From: Croceitalea rosinachiae
Lineage (GTDB): Bacteria > Bacteroidota > Bacteroidia > Flavobacteriales > Flavobacteriaceae
DNA: 64,000 nucleotides
NCBI RefSeq assembly: GCF_031846445.1
Contig: NZ_JAVRHR010000001.1
Location: forward strand, 1,054,001-1,118,000
Reading direction: 5' to 3'
Each line of letters opens with the position of its first letter. Within the stretch, counting starts at the first letter, position 1. The position numbers and the translations under genes are program-made. Positions 9,724-18,864 of this stretch are shown here, in pieces. Under the pieces are notes generated by a model that saw only the letters and a list, made by a program, of their open reading frames with translations, made no database searches and was not told the DNA's origin.

Positions 9724-9756
9724 GACTCCCATTACTTGTAATAGGGAGTTTTTTTA
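9724..9756 (+). terminator. Rho-independent terminator after rpmF
   Basis: ACTCCC-ATTA / TAATAGGGAGT forms a stem of about ten pairs with one bulge and a short CTTG loop, followed by seven T residues. It separates yceD-rpmF from fabH. Confidence 0.8.
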
Positions 9757-9870
9757 TGGACTCAATTTATTTCAAAAGGGTTAATTTTAATCAAAAAGTC
9801 GCAAAAAATCACTACTTTTCGTCGATTTTGATTCATTTTTAAAGCTTTTTTGACAAAAAAGGAAAATAGC

Positions 9871-10866
9871 ATGAATAAAAAAAGAGCAGCGATTACAGCT
9901 GTCGGGGGTTATGTACCTGATTTCATTCTTACCAATCAGCTACTAGAATCCATGGTAGAGACCAATGACGAATGGATTACAACTAGAACAGGAATCAAAG
10001 AACGTAGAATTTTAAAAGAAGAAGGTCAAGGAACATCATATTTGGCTATTAAGGCAGCTGAAGATTTGATAGCTAAAAAAGACTTGAATGTAAAGGAAAT
10101 TGACCTTGTTTTGGTAGCTACGGCTACACCAGACATGATGGTCGCTTCAACAGCGGCTTACGTAGCATCTGAAATTGGAGCTGTCAATGCTTTTTCATAC
10201 GACTTACAAGCCGCCTGTTCCAGCTTTTTATTTGGAATGTCAACTGCGGCCAGCTATATTGAATCGGGTAGGTATCAAAAAGTATTATTGATAGGTGCCG
10301 ATAAAATGTCATCCATTATAGATTACACCGATAGAACTACCTGTATCATTTTTGGTGATGGAGCTGGAGCGGTTTTATTCGAACCTAATGACGAGGGTCT
10401 TGGCCTGCAGGACGAATATTTACGTTCTGACGGTATTGGCAGAAACTTCCTAAAAATGGATGCTGGTGGTTCCATTTTGCCAGCAAGTGAAGAGACAGTA
10501 AAAAACAACCAACACTATGTGTATCAAGATGGTAAATCTGTTTTCAAGTTTGCAGTTTCAAACATGGCTGATGTCTCAGGTAAAATAATGGAGAGAAACA
10601 GGCTATCACATGATGATGTGCAATGGTTGGTGCCCCATCAAGCCAATAAACGCATTATCGATGCTACGGCAAGGCGAATGGGAGTGGAAGATAGTAAGGT
10701 TATGATGAATATTCACCGCTACGGAAATACAACATCTGCCACCTTACCTCTTTTGTTGTTCGATTATGAAAAACAACTGAAAAAAGGAGATAACTTAGTA
10801 TTTGCTGCTTTTGGCGGTGGCTTTACATGGGGTTCCATATACCTTAAATGGGCATACAATTTATAA
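9871..10866 (+). CDS. fabH: 3-oxoacyl-ACP synthase III (KAS III)
   Basis: The protein is 331 residues from the ATG at 9871. An in-frame TTG at 9850 would add seven residues, but the ATG gives the usual FabH length and the MNKKRAAITAVGGYVPD start. The catalytic triad is visible: Cys116 in DLQAACSSF, His256 in VPHQAN and Asn286 in GNTTSAT. The usual SGF after the catalytic Cys is SSF here. GDGAGAVL and the C-terminal GGGFTWGS are also present. It condenses acetyl-CoA or branched acyl-CoA with malonyl-ACP to start fatty acid synthesis. It lies 22 bp upstream of accB, so initiation and malonyl-CoA supply are co-transcribed. Confidence 0.96.
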   Translation: MNKKRAAITAVGGYVPDFILTNQLLESMVETNDEWITTRTGIKERRILKEEGQGTSYLAIKAAEDLIAKKDLNVKEIDLVLVATATPDMMVASTAAYVASEIGAVNAFSYDLQAACSSFLFGMSTAASYIESGRYQKVLLIGADKMSSIIDYTDRTTCIIFGDGAGAVLFEPNDEGLGLQDEYLRSDGIGRNFLKMDAGGSILPASEETVKNNQHYVYQDGKSVFKFAVSNMADVSGKIMERNRLSHDDVQWLVPHQANKRIIDATARRMGVEDSKVMMNIHRYGNTTSATLPLLLFDYEKQLKKGDNLVFAAFGGGFTWGSIYLKWAYNL

Positions 10867-10887
10867 GAACTAACTAAATCAAAATCA

Positions 10888-11367
10888 ATGGATATTAAAG
10901 AAATTCAAAGCTTGATAAAATTTGTGGCCAAATCTGGCGCAAGTGAAGTGAAGTTGGAAATGGAAGATATTAAAATTACCATTAGAACGGGTGGTATTTC
11001 AAGTACTCCAGAAACTACTATTGTTCAACAAATTCCAATGGCTCAGGCTCCTGCTGCTCCTGCTCCTGCTCCTGTCGCTGCAGAAGCTCCGGCGCCAGCT
11101 GCTCCAGTGGCTGAAGATGATTCAACATATATTACCATTAAGTCACCAATTATAGGTACTTTTTATAGAAAACCATCACCGGACAAACCTTCTTTTGTTG
11201 AGGTAGGGCAAGACATTAATAAAGGGGATGTGTTGTGTGTAATTGAAGCAATGAAACTTTTCAACGATATTGAGTCTGAAGTATCCGGTAAGATTGTCAA
11301 AATTTTAGTTGACGATTCTTCTCCAGTAGAATTTGACCAACCTTTATTTTTGGTTGATCCATCATAA
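10888..11367 (+). CDS. accB: Biotin carboxyl carrier protein of acetyl-CoA carboxylase
   Basis: The 159-residue protein has an N-terminal helical domain (MDIKEIQSLIKFVAKSG), an Ala/Pro-rich flexible linker at about residues 51-77 and a C-terminal biotinyl domain from about residue 80. EAMK holds the biotinylated Lys123. The protein carries carboxybiotin between AccC and the carboxyltransferase. Repetitive GCTCCTGCT-like codons in the linker (about 11043-11110) are ordinary for this protein. It lies between fabH and accC in one operon, with 94 bp to accC. Confidence 0.96.
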   Translation: MDIKEIQSLIKFVAKSGASEVKLEMEDIKITIRTGGISSTPETTIVQQIPMAQAPAAPAPAPVAAEAPAPAAPVAEDDSTYITIKSPIIGTFYRKPSPDKPSFVEVGQDINKGDVLCVIEAMKLFNDIESEVSGKIVKILVDDSSPVEFDQPLFLVDPS

Positions 11368-11461
11368 TTTTAAGTTTAGAAGTTTGAAGTTTAATGTTTA
11401 AATCAACTAACTGTATTTAAACCAATAAGCTGCTAAACCATAAACTCTTAAACTGAAAAGC

Positions 11462-12814
11462 ATGTTTAAAAAAATATTAATTGCAAATAGAGGCGAAATT
11501 GCACTTCGTGTGATACGAACCTGTAAAGAAATGGGCATCAAAACGGTTGCCGTGTATTCAAAGGCTGATGAAGAGAGCCTGCATGTCCGTTTTGCTGATG
11601 AGGCAGTATGTATTGGTCCTGCCCCGAGTAGTGAATCGTATTTGAAGATCCCCAATATTATTGCGGCTGCCGAAATCACAAATGCTGATGCGATACATCC
11701 TGGATATGGTTTCTTATCTGAAAATTCTAAGTTCTCTAAAATTTGTGCTGAGCATAAGATTAAATTCATTGGTGCTTCAGGTGACCAAATAGATAGAATG
11801 GGTGATAAGGCCACTGCTAAGGAAACTATGAAAAAAGCAGGTGTGCCTTGTGTGCCTGGTTCTGATGGATTATTGAAAGATGTGGCCGATGCCAAAAAAA
11901 CCGCCAAGAAAATGGGCTATCCTGTAATGATAAAGGCTACCGCGGGTGGCGGTGGTAAGGGTATGCGTGCTGTTTGGAGTGAAAATGAGATGCAAGAGTT
12001 ATATGACAGTGCAGTTCAAGAAGCTTCCGCTGCTTTTGGTAATGGCGCCATGTATATGGAAAAATTGATTGAGGAACCTCGCCATATTGAAATTCAGATT
12101 GTAGGGGATCAATATGGTAAAGCTTGTCATTTATCAGAACGTGATTGTTCGGTTCAACGGAGACATCAAAAGTTGACAGAAGAAACCCCGTCTCCTTTTA
12201 TGACTGACAAATTAAGGGATGACATGGGTAAGGCTGCGGTGAAGGCTGCTGAATATATTAAGTATGAAGGAGCAGGAACAGTAGAGTTTTTGGTGGATAA
12301 ACATCGAAATTTTTACTTTATGGAAATGAATACCCGTATTCAAGTAGAGCACCCTATCACAGAACAGGTTGTAGATTATGATTTGATTCGCGAGCAAATA
12401 TTAGTGGCTGGTGGAGTGCCTATTTCAGGTAAAAATTATATTCCTAAGTTGCATTCTATTGAATGTAGAATTAATGCCGAGGATCCATACAATAACTTTA
12501 GACCTTCTCCAGGTAAGATAACGACCTTGCATACGCCAGGGGGTCACGGTATTCGCTTAGACACCCATGTTTATAGTGGCTATATTATTCCTCCAAACTA
12601 TGACTCTATGGTAGCGAAGTTGATAACAACGGCGCAAACCCGTGAAGAGGCCATAAATAAAATGAGACGTGCTCTGGATGAATTTGTTATTGAAGGTGTC
12701 AAAACTACGATACCGTTTCATAGACAATTGATGGATAGTCCAGATTATTTGGCGGGTAATTACACGACCAAGTTTATGGAAGACTTTCAAATGGATGAAA
12801 AATACGACTACTAA
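11462..12814 (+). CDS. accC: Acetyl-CoA carboxylase, biotin carboxylase subunit
   Basis: The 450-residue protein begins MFKKILIANRGEIALRVIRT, as biotin carboxylases do. The ATP-grasp glycine-rich loop (KATAGGGGKGMR), SERDCSVQRRHQK, the catalytic EMNTRIQVEHP segment and the C-terminal RINAEDP region are all present. The length matches the usual 450. It carboxylates biotin on AccB using ATP and bicarbonate. It is the last gene of the fabH-accB-accC operon, closed by the terminator that begins 3 bp after its stop. Confidence 0.97.
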   Translation: MFKKILIANRGEIALRVIRTCKEMGIKTVAVYSKADEESLHVRFADEAVCIGPAPSSESYLKIPNIIAAAEITNADAIHPGYGFLSENSKFSKICAEHKIKFIGASGDQIDRMGDKATAKETMKKAGVPCVPGSDGLLKDVADAKKTAKKMGYPVMIKATAGGGGKGMRAVWSENEMQELYDSAVQEASAAFGNGAMYMEKLIEEPRHIEIQIVGDQYGKACHLSERDCSVQRRHQKLTEETPSPFMTDKLRDDMGKAAVKAAEYIKYEGAGTVEFLVDKHRNFYFMEMNTRIQVEHPITEQVVDYDLIREQILVAGGVPISGKNYIPKLHSIECRINAEDPYNNFRPSPGKITTLHTPGGHGIRLDTHVYSGYIIPPNYDSMVAKLITTAQTREEAINKMRRALDEFVIEGVKTTIPFHRQLMDSPDYLAGNYTTKFMEDFQMDEKYDY

Positions 12815-12817
12815 TTT

Positions 12818-12842
12818 AAACCCCGATTTATCGGGGTTTTTT
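12818..12842 (+). terminator. Rho-independent terminator after accC
   Basis: AAACCCCGA-TTTA-TCGGGGTTT is a perfect nine-pair stem with a four-base loop, followed by T residues. It ends only 4 bp before the next start codon. Confidence 0.92.
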
Positions 12843-12846
12843 GGCT

Positions 12847-13959
12847 ATGGAATTAAGTTATTGGGAATATAAAACATGGCTTTCTAATATTGACTTCACT
12901 ATTGTAGGTAGTGGAATTGTTGGTTTGAATACCGCTTTGCACCTTAAAAAGCGATTTCCAAAAGCGAAGATTCTTATTCTTGAAAAAGGCATACTACCCC
13001 AGGGAGCAAGTACAAAGAATGCAGGTTTTGCCTGTTTTGGAAGTATTTCTGAGGTTTTATCTGATTTAAAGTCACATACGGAAGAAGAAGTAGTTCAATT
13101 AGCAGCACAGCGTTTTAAGGGCATTCAATTACTTCGTGAGATTTTGGGTGATGAAAATCTTGGTTATGAAAACTTGGGAGGGCATGAACTCTTTCTAAAT
13201 AAAGACCTCCCTCTTTTCGAAAAATGTCAATCGTCTACTACTTACATTAATAAACTTTTAAAACCTGTGTTTAAAAAACCTGTTTTTAAAATTACGCGAA
13301 ATACTTGTGGTTTTAAGAATATAAACCAAGACATTATCACGCATACGGAAGAAGGACAAATTGATACAGGACGAATGATGAACTCCTTACTGAATTTAGT
13401 ACAAAAAAAGGGTATTTTAATTTTAAATTCCGTGCAAGTCGAAGAGTTCGAAGAGAAAAGTGATAGTGTTCTTGTTAAGGCAGTTGACTTTGAGTTTCAT
13501 ACCAAAAAGTTGCTGATTGCAACTAATGGTTTTGCTTCAAAATTATTGGATGAGCAAGTCGAACCTGCAAGAGCGCAGGTAATGATTACCAGGCCCATAA
13601 AGAATTTGCACATCAAGGGAACTTTTCACTTTGATGAGGGCTATTACTATTTTAGAAATCTTGACAATCGCATTCTGTTTGGCGGGGGCCGAAATCTTGA
13701 CTTTCACTCAGAAAAAACAGATGCTTTTGGTCAAACTGAGCTAATTCAGGCAGAGTTAGAACGCCTTCTTAATCATATGATTTTACCAAACATCGAATTT
13801 GAAATTGATTACAGATGGAGTGGGATTATGGGTGTTGGGCAACACAAGAAACCAATTGTAAAACAGCTTTCAAAAAACGTCTTCTGCGGAGTGCGTTTAG
13901 GTGGAATGGGCATTGCCATTGGCAGCTCTGTTGGCAAAGAGTTAGCTAATCTACTTTAG
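12847..13959 (+). CDS. FAD-dependent oxidoreductase (DAO family)
   Basis: The protein is 370 residues from the ATG at 12847. A TTG two codons earlier is unlikely because it lies against the terminator. The FAD-binding Rossmann motif is at about residues 18-50 (VGSGIVGLNTALHL, then LILEKG), followed by GASTKNAGFACFG, where the flavin isoalloxazine sits in this family. The C-terminal part has DYRWSGIMGVG and VRLGGMGIAIGSSVG, the second FAD-contact motif. The family oxidises amines or amino acids (glycine/D-amino acid oxidase, DadA-like). No partner gene shows the substrate. The gene starts right behind the accC terminator, so expression may be low or depend on readthrough. Confidence 0.83.
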   Translation: MELSYWEYKTWLSNIDFTIVGSGIVGLNTALHLKKRFPKAKILILEKGILPQGASTKNAGFACFGSISEVLSDLKSHTEEEVVQLAAQRFKGIQLLREILGDENLGYENLGGHELFLNKDLPLFEKCQSSTTYINKLLKPVFKKPVFKITRNTCGFKNINQDIITHTEEGQIDTGRMMNSLLNLVQKKGILILNSVQVEEFEEKSDSVLVKAVDFEFHTKKLLIATNGFASKLLDEQVEPARAQVMITRPIKNLHIKGTFHFDEGYYYFRNLDNRILFGGGRNLDFHSEKTDAFGQTELIQAELERLLNHMILPNIEFEIDYRWSGIMGVGQHKKPIVKQLSKNVFCGVRLGGMGIAIGSSVGKELANLL

Positions 13960-14102
13960 ATTTTCTGTGCGTCATTCATTTTTCACTTAGCGGAAGAAAT
14001 GAATGTATTTTAACTCTTTGCTTTTTACCTATCTTCATTAGATGATTTATGGACAAAAGGGAACAATGCAAAAAACATAAATAAAATCTTTTTAAAAATT
14101 CA

Positions 14103-15785
14103 ATGTATATGTACCAACCTACAAGAAGAACATCTCAGCTATTAATTTTTGGCCTTTTCAGTTTCTTTAGTATTTTATCTTGCTCGAGCTCTAAAAACGA
14201 ATTTTCTAAAAAGGATGTAAAGCGATCTCAAAAGCTGGTAGGATTAGATTTTGACAAAAAATATATTGATACCCTCTACCCTTATTTAAAACGAAATAAG
14301 GAAGGATTTGATTCGCTGAGAAAATACACCTTAGATAATAACGTCATACCTGCAGTTAGGTTTGATCCATTGCCTTTGAATTTTACACCGAGAGCACAAT
14401 CGGGTTTTCCGGAGTGGGAAATTCCAGTGGGGGTTCAACTTCCAAGAAAAGAGGCCGACCTCGCTTTTTACTCCATACCTCAACTTGCATCCCTTATTAA
14501 AAACAAAAAAATAAGCTCTCTTGAACTGACGAAGTTCTTTATAGCACGATTAAAAAAGTATAATCCCATTTTAGAATGTACTATTACCATTACAGAGGAA
14601 ATGGCATTGAAGCAAGCTAAACTGTTGGATGCGGAGCTTGCTGCTGGTAACTATCGTGGGATTTTGCATGGGATACCTTATGGGGTAAAAGATTTAATGG
14701 CTGTTCAAGGTTATAAGACTACTTGGGGGGCAGCACCCTATAAAGACCAACAAATTGACGTGAATGCAACCGTAGTTCAAAAGTTACAAGATGCAGGGGG
14801 TGTTTTAATAGCGAAACTTGTTTCTGGGTCTTTGGCCCGTGGTGATGTGTGGTTCGGCGGAAAAACAAAAAATCCATGGGATACTGAGCAAGGTGCGTCA
14901 GGCTCTTCAGCAGGCTCTGGTTCCGCTACTTCTGCAGGTTTGGTGCCTTATTCATTGGGAACAGAAACATTAGGTTCTATAACCTCTCCAAGTAATAGAA
15001 ACGGAATTACAGGACTGCGCCCAACCTATGGAAGGGTAAGTAGACACGGTGTAATGAGTTTAAGTTGGTCTATGGATAAAGTGGGCCCTATGGCTAGAAG
15101 TGCAGAAGATTGCGCTATTGTATATAGTGTAATCGCAGGAAAAGACTCAAAAGATGCAATGACTTCAAATTATCCTGACGGATATGAACCCAAGAAGGAT
15201 TACAAATCGTTGCGTATTGCCTACTTAAAAAAAGATATAGAAAAAGACACTTCTCTTAGCAAGAATAACCTTGAAAAGGCATTGAAGACTTTTGAAGATA
15301 TGGGCCTAACGTTAGATGAAGTTGAATTGCCTAAAGATATTCCTTATAACAGTTTTGACGTTATTTTAAGAGCTGAAGCTGGTGCTTTTTTTGATGATTT
15401 GGTACGTTCTAAAGAAGTGGACAGAATGGTAGAACAAACACAACGTTCACGTGCAAATTCGTTACGCCAAGCACGGTTTATACCAGCTGTGGAATACATA
15501 CAAGCTAATAGACAAAGACAAGTACTTATTGAAAAAATGCATGCTATTATTAAGGATTACGATGTACTTATCTCTCCTACTTTCGGCAATAGGCAATTGA
15601 TTATTACAAATCTGACCGGTCATCCAGTCATAGCTATACCTACAGGGTTAGATAAAGAAAAACACCCAACAAGTATGACCTTGGTGGGTAATTTATATGA
15701 CGAAGCTAGTATTCTTTTATTGGCAAAAGCTTTTCAAGACAACACCGATTTTGACGAAATGCATCCTGAAGGGTATACGGATTAG
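14103..15785 (+). CDS. Amidase-signature-family lipoprotein
   Basis: The 560-residue protein has an N-terminal hydrophobic segment ending SILSCSSS, consistent with a lipobox and anchoring in the envelope. A second ATG lies two codons after the first. The amidase signature is intact: catalytic Lys196 in GIPYGVKDL, the serine-rich loop at 264-274 (GASGSSAGSGS) with the cis-Ser, and the nucleophile region TETLGSITSPSN with Ser292. It resembles exported amidases of the GatA-like family that hydrolyse amide bonds, not the tRNA amidotransferase itself, because it has a leader and no gatB/gatC neighbours. It is convergent with the second ATPase of the permease array, with a 20-bp gap. Confidence 0.85.
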   Translation: MYMYQPTRRTSQLLIFGLFSFFSILSCSSSKNEFSKKDVKRSQKLVGLDFDKKYIDTLYPYLKRNKEGFDSLRKYTLDNNVIPAVRFDPLPLNFTPRAQSGFPEWEIPVGVQLPRKEADLAFYSIPQLASLIKNKKISSLELTKFFIARLKKYNPILECTITITEEMALKQAKLLDAELAAGNYRGILHGIPYGVKDLMAVQGYKTTWGAAPYKDQQIDVNATVVQKLQDAGGVLIAKLVSGSLARGDVWFGGKTKNPWDTEQGASGSSAGSGSATSAGLVPYSLGTETLGSITSPSNRNGITGLRPTYGRVSRHGVMSLSWSMDKVGPMARSAEDCAIVYSVIAGKDSKDAMTSNYPDGYEPKKDYKSLRIAYLKKDIEKDTSLSKNNLEKALKTFEDMGLTLDEVELPKDIPYNSFDVILRAEAGAFFDDLVRSKEVDRMVEQTQRSRANSLRQARFIPAVEYIQANRQRQVLIEKMHAIIKDYDVLISPTFGNRQLIITNLTGHPVIAIPTGLDKEKHPTSMTLVGNLYDEASILLLAKAFQDNTDFDEMHPEGYTD

Positions 15786-15805
15786 CAGATATTATCATTT
15801 GTAAA

Positions 15806-16471
15806 CTATACTTTTCGACCATCCAATAAATTGATTATTCGCGATCCATAAGCCGCGTTCTTTTCTGAATGGGTCACTTGAATAATCGTAACCCCATCTT
15901 CTTGGTTTAGTTTTTTGAAGAGCTCCATGATTTCCTCACTTTGTTGACTGTTGAGATTTCCTGTTGGCTCATCTGCCAGAATTAATTTTGGGTTGGCAAT
16001 CAATGCTCTGGCCACACCCACCAATTGCTGCTGCCCACCGCTCAGCTGAGTCGGGAACAAGTCTTTTTTACCTACAATATTAAATCGGTCAAGCATATCG
16101 GCCACCATAGCCTTTCGTTCAGCACCTTTAAACTTTTTATATAATAATGGCATTTCAAGATTTTCTTGAACGGTCAACTCATCTAATAGATGATATGATT
16201 GAAATACAAAACCGATGTATTCTTTGTAGAGATTGGAGCGGTGCTTTTCTTTAAGTGTATGAACAGATTCATGTAAAAAATTGTACTCCCCCTCATCAAA
16301 AGTATCAAGCATACCAATAACGTTCAGTAAAGTTGATTTTCCAGAACCTGAGGGACCCATTACGGAAATGAATTCTCCTTCTTCAACTTCCATATTGATA
16401 TCCTTTAGTAAAAAAATTCGCTGGCCACCTGAGTTGACCCATTTAAAAATGTTTTTTAATTGTAATAACAT
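15806..16471 (-). CDS. ABC ATPase 2 (LolD/MacB type), last gene of permease array
   Basis: The 221-residue nucleotide-binding protein has Walker A GPSGSGKST at 39-47, Q-loop VFQSYHLLDE, Walker B LILADEPTGN and an H-loop VTHS. Two motif changes stand out against the usual family sequence and against ATPase 1 of the same locus. The signature reads LSGGQQQLVGVARAL, with Leu150 where Arg is nearly universal, and the D-loop reads NLNS instead of NLDS. It starts 11 bp after permease 11, so it is translated with it. It probably powers some or all of the FtsX-type permeases. The signature change could lower activity, or could mark pairing with particular permeases. Confidence 0.9.
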   Translation of the reverse strand: MLLQLKNIFKWVNSGGQRIFLLKDINMEVEEGEFISVMGPSGSGKSTLLNVIGMLDTFDEGEYNFLHESVHTLKEKHRSNLYKEYIGFVFQSYHLLDELTVQENLEMPLLYKKFKGAERKAMVADMLDRFNIVGKKDLFPTQLSGGQQQLVGVARALIANPKLILADEPTGNLNSQQSEEIMELFKKLNQEDGVTIIQVTHSEKNAAYGSRIINLLDGRKV

Positions 16472-16482
16472 AATTTTTAGTA

Positions 16483-18843
16483 TTATTCCGTTCGTAAACT
16501 ATTCACTGGATTTGATTTTGCTGCCTTAATAGCTTGGTAGCTCACCGTAACAAATGCAATTGCTAAAGCTAAAATACCAGCAATCACAAACATCCACCAA
16601 GAAAGATCAATTTTATAGGCAAAATCTTGAAGCCATTGATTCATGGCGTACCAAGAGATAGGAATTGCAATTAGCATTGAAACTAAAACCAATTTTAAAA
16701 AATCTATAGATAAAAGTTTGGTTATTCCACTTGCCGAAGCCCCCAATACTTTGCGAATACCAATTTCTTTAATTCTATTTTGAGCCATATAGCTTGCTAA
16801 TCCAAATAGACCTAAACAAGAAATTAAAATGGTCAGAACGGTAAATAAACGAGCCAATTTTTCTGTTCGTTGCTCATTAGCAAACTTTTGGGCATAATCT
16901 TCATCAACAAATTCATAATTAAAAGGATAATTAGGATTGTATTTTTTAAATATAGCTTCTGTGGCTGCTAAGTTTTCAGACGTAGTATTTTGTACATTCA
17001 GCTTAATGTGCACCATATTGAACCAAGCTCTTGCACCTTCAATAACCATAGGCTCTATCTTTTGAAATGGTGAATTGAAAACAAAATCTTCAATAACTCC
17101 TATAACATGCCAATCTGTTCCGTTATCTTTTATGGTTTGGCCAAGGGGGTTTGCAAATCCCATGAGTTTTACAGCAGATTTGTTAAGGATTATTGCGGTG
17201 GAATCGGTTGGGTATTTATCTAATTCAAAATCCCGCCCCTCAACGAGTTGTAATCCCATAGTTTTGATGATGGCATCATCTGCCACCAATCTATGAACTA
17301 AGGTTTTGTTATCCTCACTTTTACCCTTCCATTGAATATTCCAGCTATTACTCCAACTTTCGGTGATTGGCGAATTGGTTTTTGAAATTGAAGTGGCAAT
17401 ATCGCCTTCTAGTAATTCGGATTTAATGGAAGCATAATTTTTTTCTACATCACCTTCCATTTGAACATAGACTAGATTGTCTTTGTTATATCCGAGTTTA
17501 CGATTTTGAACTGTACTAATCTGTTCTTTTACAACAATGGTTGCAGTAATTAGAATAATAGCGACAGAAAATTGTACGACAACCAAGACTTTTCTTGGGG
17601 CTACCAGGGTGTTTATTTTATTGAATGTACCTTTTAAAACCGCCGAGGGTTTAAATGCAGATAAATACAAAGCTGGATAACTGCCCGCAAGTAGTCCAGT
17701 TAGAACTATTGTAGCGAAAAAGAAACCCCAAAACCAAGGATTCTCCCATTCAATATCTAGCCTTTCATTGACTAACTCGGAAAATGTGGGGAGCACGATT
17801 ACAATAATAATTAAAGCTAATACTGCCGCTATAAATGATATTAAGATGGATTCTCCTAAAAATTGAAAAACCAGTGCATTTTTGCGCGCGCCAACTACTT
17901 TTCGAACCCCAACTTCTTTAGCTCTTTTTTCACTTCGGGCTGTGCTTAGATTCATGAAATTAATACAGGCAATTACTAATACAATTATAGCGATGATACC
18001 AAATAGGCGAATGATATCAATCAGCCCTCCCACTTCTTTACCATTATCAAATTCAGAATATAAATGAGACCTCGTGTAGGGATATAAAAAGGTCACCATC
18101 TCTGGCGCTTCTTTATCATAAGATTCGCGTAGCGTTTTGATCTTTTCAGAGAAGTCATTGTAATTTACACTTTCATTTAACAAGACATAGGTGGCTATTG
18201 AATTGTTGCTCCAGTTCTTATCATCATACCCTTTTTGTTTTAAATAGGACCATGGCATGAGATACTCAAAGTTGAACTCTGTATTTACAGGTAGATTTTT
18301 CAGCACCCCGGTAACCTTGAAACTATCGGTATTGTCAACGGTTATTACCTGGCCCACGGCAGGTTCATCACCGAACATTTTATTTGCGAATTCTTCGGTA
18401 ACAACTAAGGAATTTACATCTTCGAACACGGTTTCTATATCACCTTCAATTAACGGAAAGCTGAAAATCTTTAAAAAACTTGGGTCAACAATGGTGCCAT
18501 TGGCCTTTATCTTTTTGTCGCCACTTGAAAACAAGAATATATTTTCATAGAAATACCGAGAGACTTGTTCAACTTCCGGGTAGTCTTTTTTGATGACCGA
18601 AGCCATAACCTTGGGTGTAGAGTTCCATGTCCAAATTTCCCCATCCACTTCATACTTGTTGTATACTTCGTAAATACGGTCCTTATTTTCATGAAATTGA
18701 TTTACCCCAAATTCAAAATTAACCCATAATAAGATTAGTCCAGTAACTGCTAAGCCGATAGATAGCCCCATGATGTTCAGCAGCGAAAAGCTTTTATTTC
18801 GAAGTAAATTTCTCCAGGCTATTTTAAGATAGTTTTTTAGCAT
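16483..18843 (-). CDS. Permease 11: double FtsX/MacB-type ABC permease
   Basis: The 786-residue protein is used here as the template for all eleven. TM1 is at about 20-42, then a periplasmic MacB-like domain at 45-270. TM2 is at 276-298, then a coupling loop 301-333 (TARSEKRAKEVGVRKVVG), TM3 334-352 and TM4 371-395. The link SGxYPALYLSAFKPSAVLKG follows, then TM5 418-440, a second periplasmic domain 445-660, and TM6 665-685. A second coupling loop (NRIKEIGIRKVLGAS) precedes TM7 717-735, TM8 748-772 and the C-terminal tail NPVNSLRTE. In layout it is two MacB transmembrane halves fused in one chain, without an ATPase domain. It lies 21 bp after permease 10 and 11 bp before ATPase 2. Confidence 0.92.
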   Translation of the reverse strand: MLKNYLKIAWRNLLRNKSFSLLNIMGLSIGLAVTGLILLWVNFEFGVNQFHENKDRIYEVYNKYEVDGEIWTWNSTPKVMASVIKKDYPEVEQVSRYFYENIFLFSSGDKKIKANGTIVDPSFLKIFSFPLIEGDIETVFEDVNSLVVTEEFANKMFGDEPAVGQVITVDNTDSFKVTGVLKNLPVNTEFNFEYLMPWSYLKQKGYDDKNWSNNSIATYVLLNESVNYNDFSEKIKTLRESYDKEAPEMVTFLYPYTRSHLYSEFDNGKEVGGLIDIIRLFGIIAIIVLVIACINFMNLSTARSEKRAKEVGVRKVVGARKNALVFQFLGESILISFIAAVLALIIIVIVLPTFSELVNERLDIEWENPWFWGFFFATIVLTGLLAGSYPALYLSAFKPSAVLKGTFNKINTLVAPRKVLVVVQFSVAIILITATIVVKEQISTVQNRKLGYNKDNLVYVQMEGDVEKNYASIKSELLEGDIATSISKTNSPITESWSNSWNIQWKGKSEDNKTLVHRLVADDAIIKTMGLQLVEGRDFELDKYPTDSTAIILNKSAVKLMGFANPLGQTIKDNGTDWHVIGVIEDFVFNSPFQKIEPMVIEGARAWFNMVHIKLNVQNTTSENLAATEAIFKKYNPNYPFNYEFVDEDYAQKFANEQRTEKLARLFTVLTILISCLGLFGLASYMAQNRIKEIGIRKVLGASASGITKLLSIDFLKLVLVSMLIAIPISWYAMNQWLQDFAYKIDLSWWMFVIAGILALAIAFVTVSYQAIKAAKSNPVNSLRTE

Positions 18844-18864
18844 GATGGTTTTTTTGATGAGGAA

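Noticed and set aside
11043..11110. Tandem GCTCCTGCT-like repeats
   Set aside because: They encode the Ala/Pro linker usual in biotin carboxyl carrier proteins.
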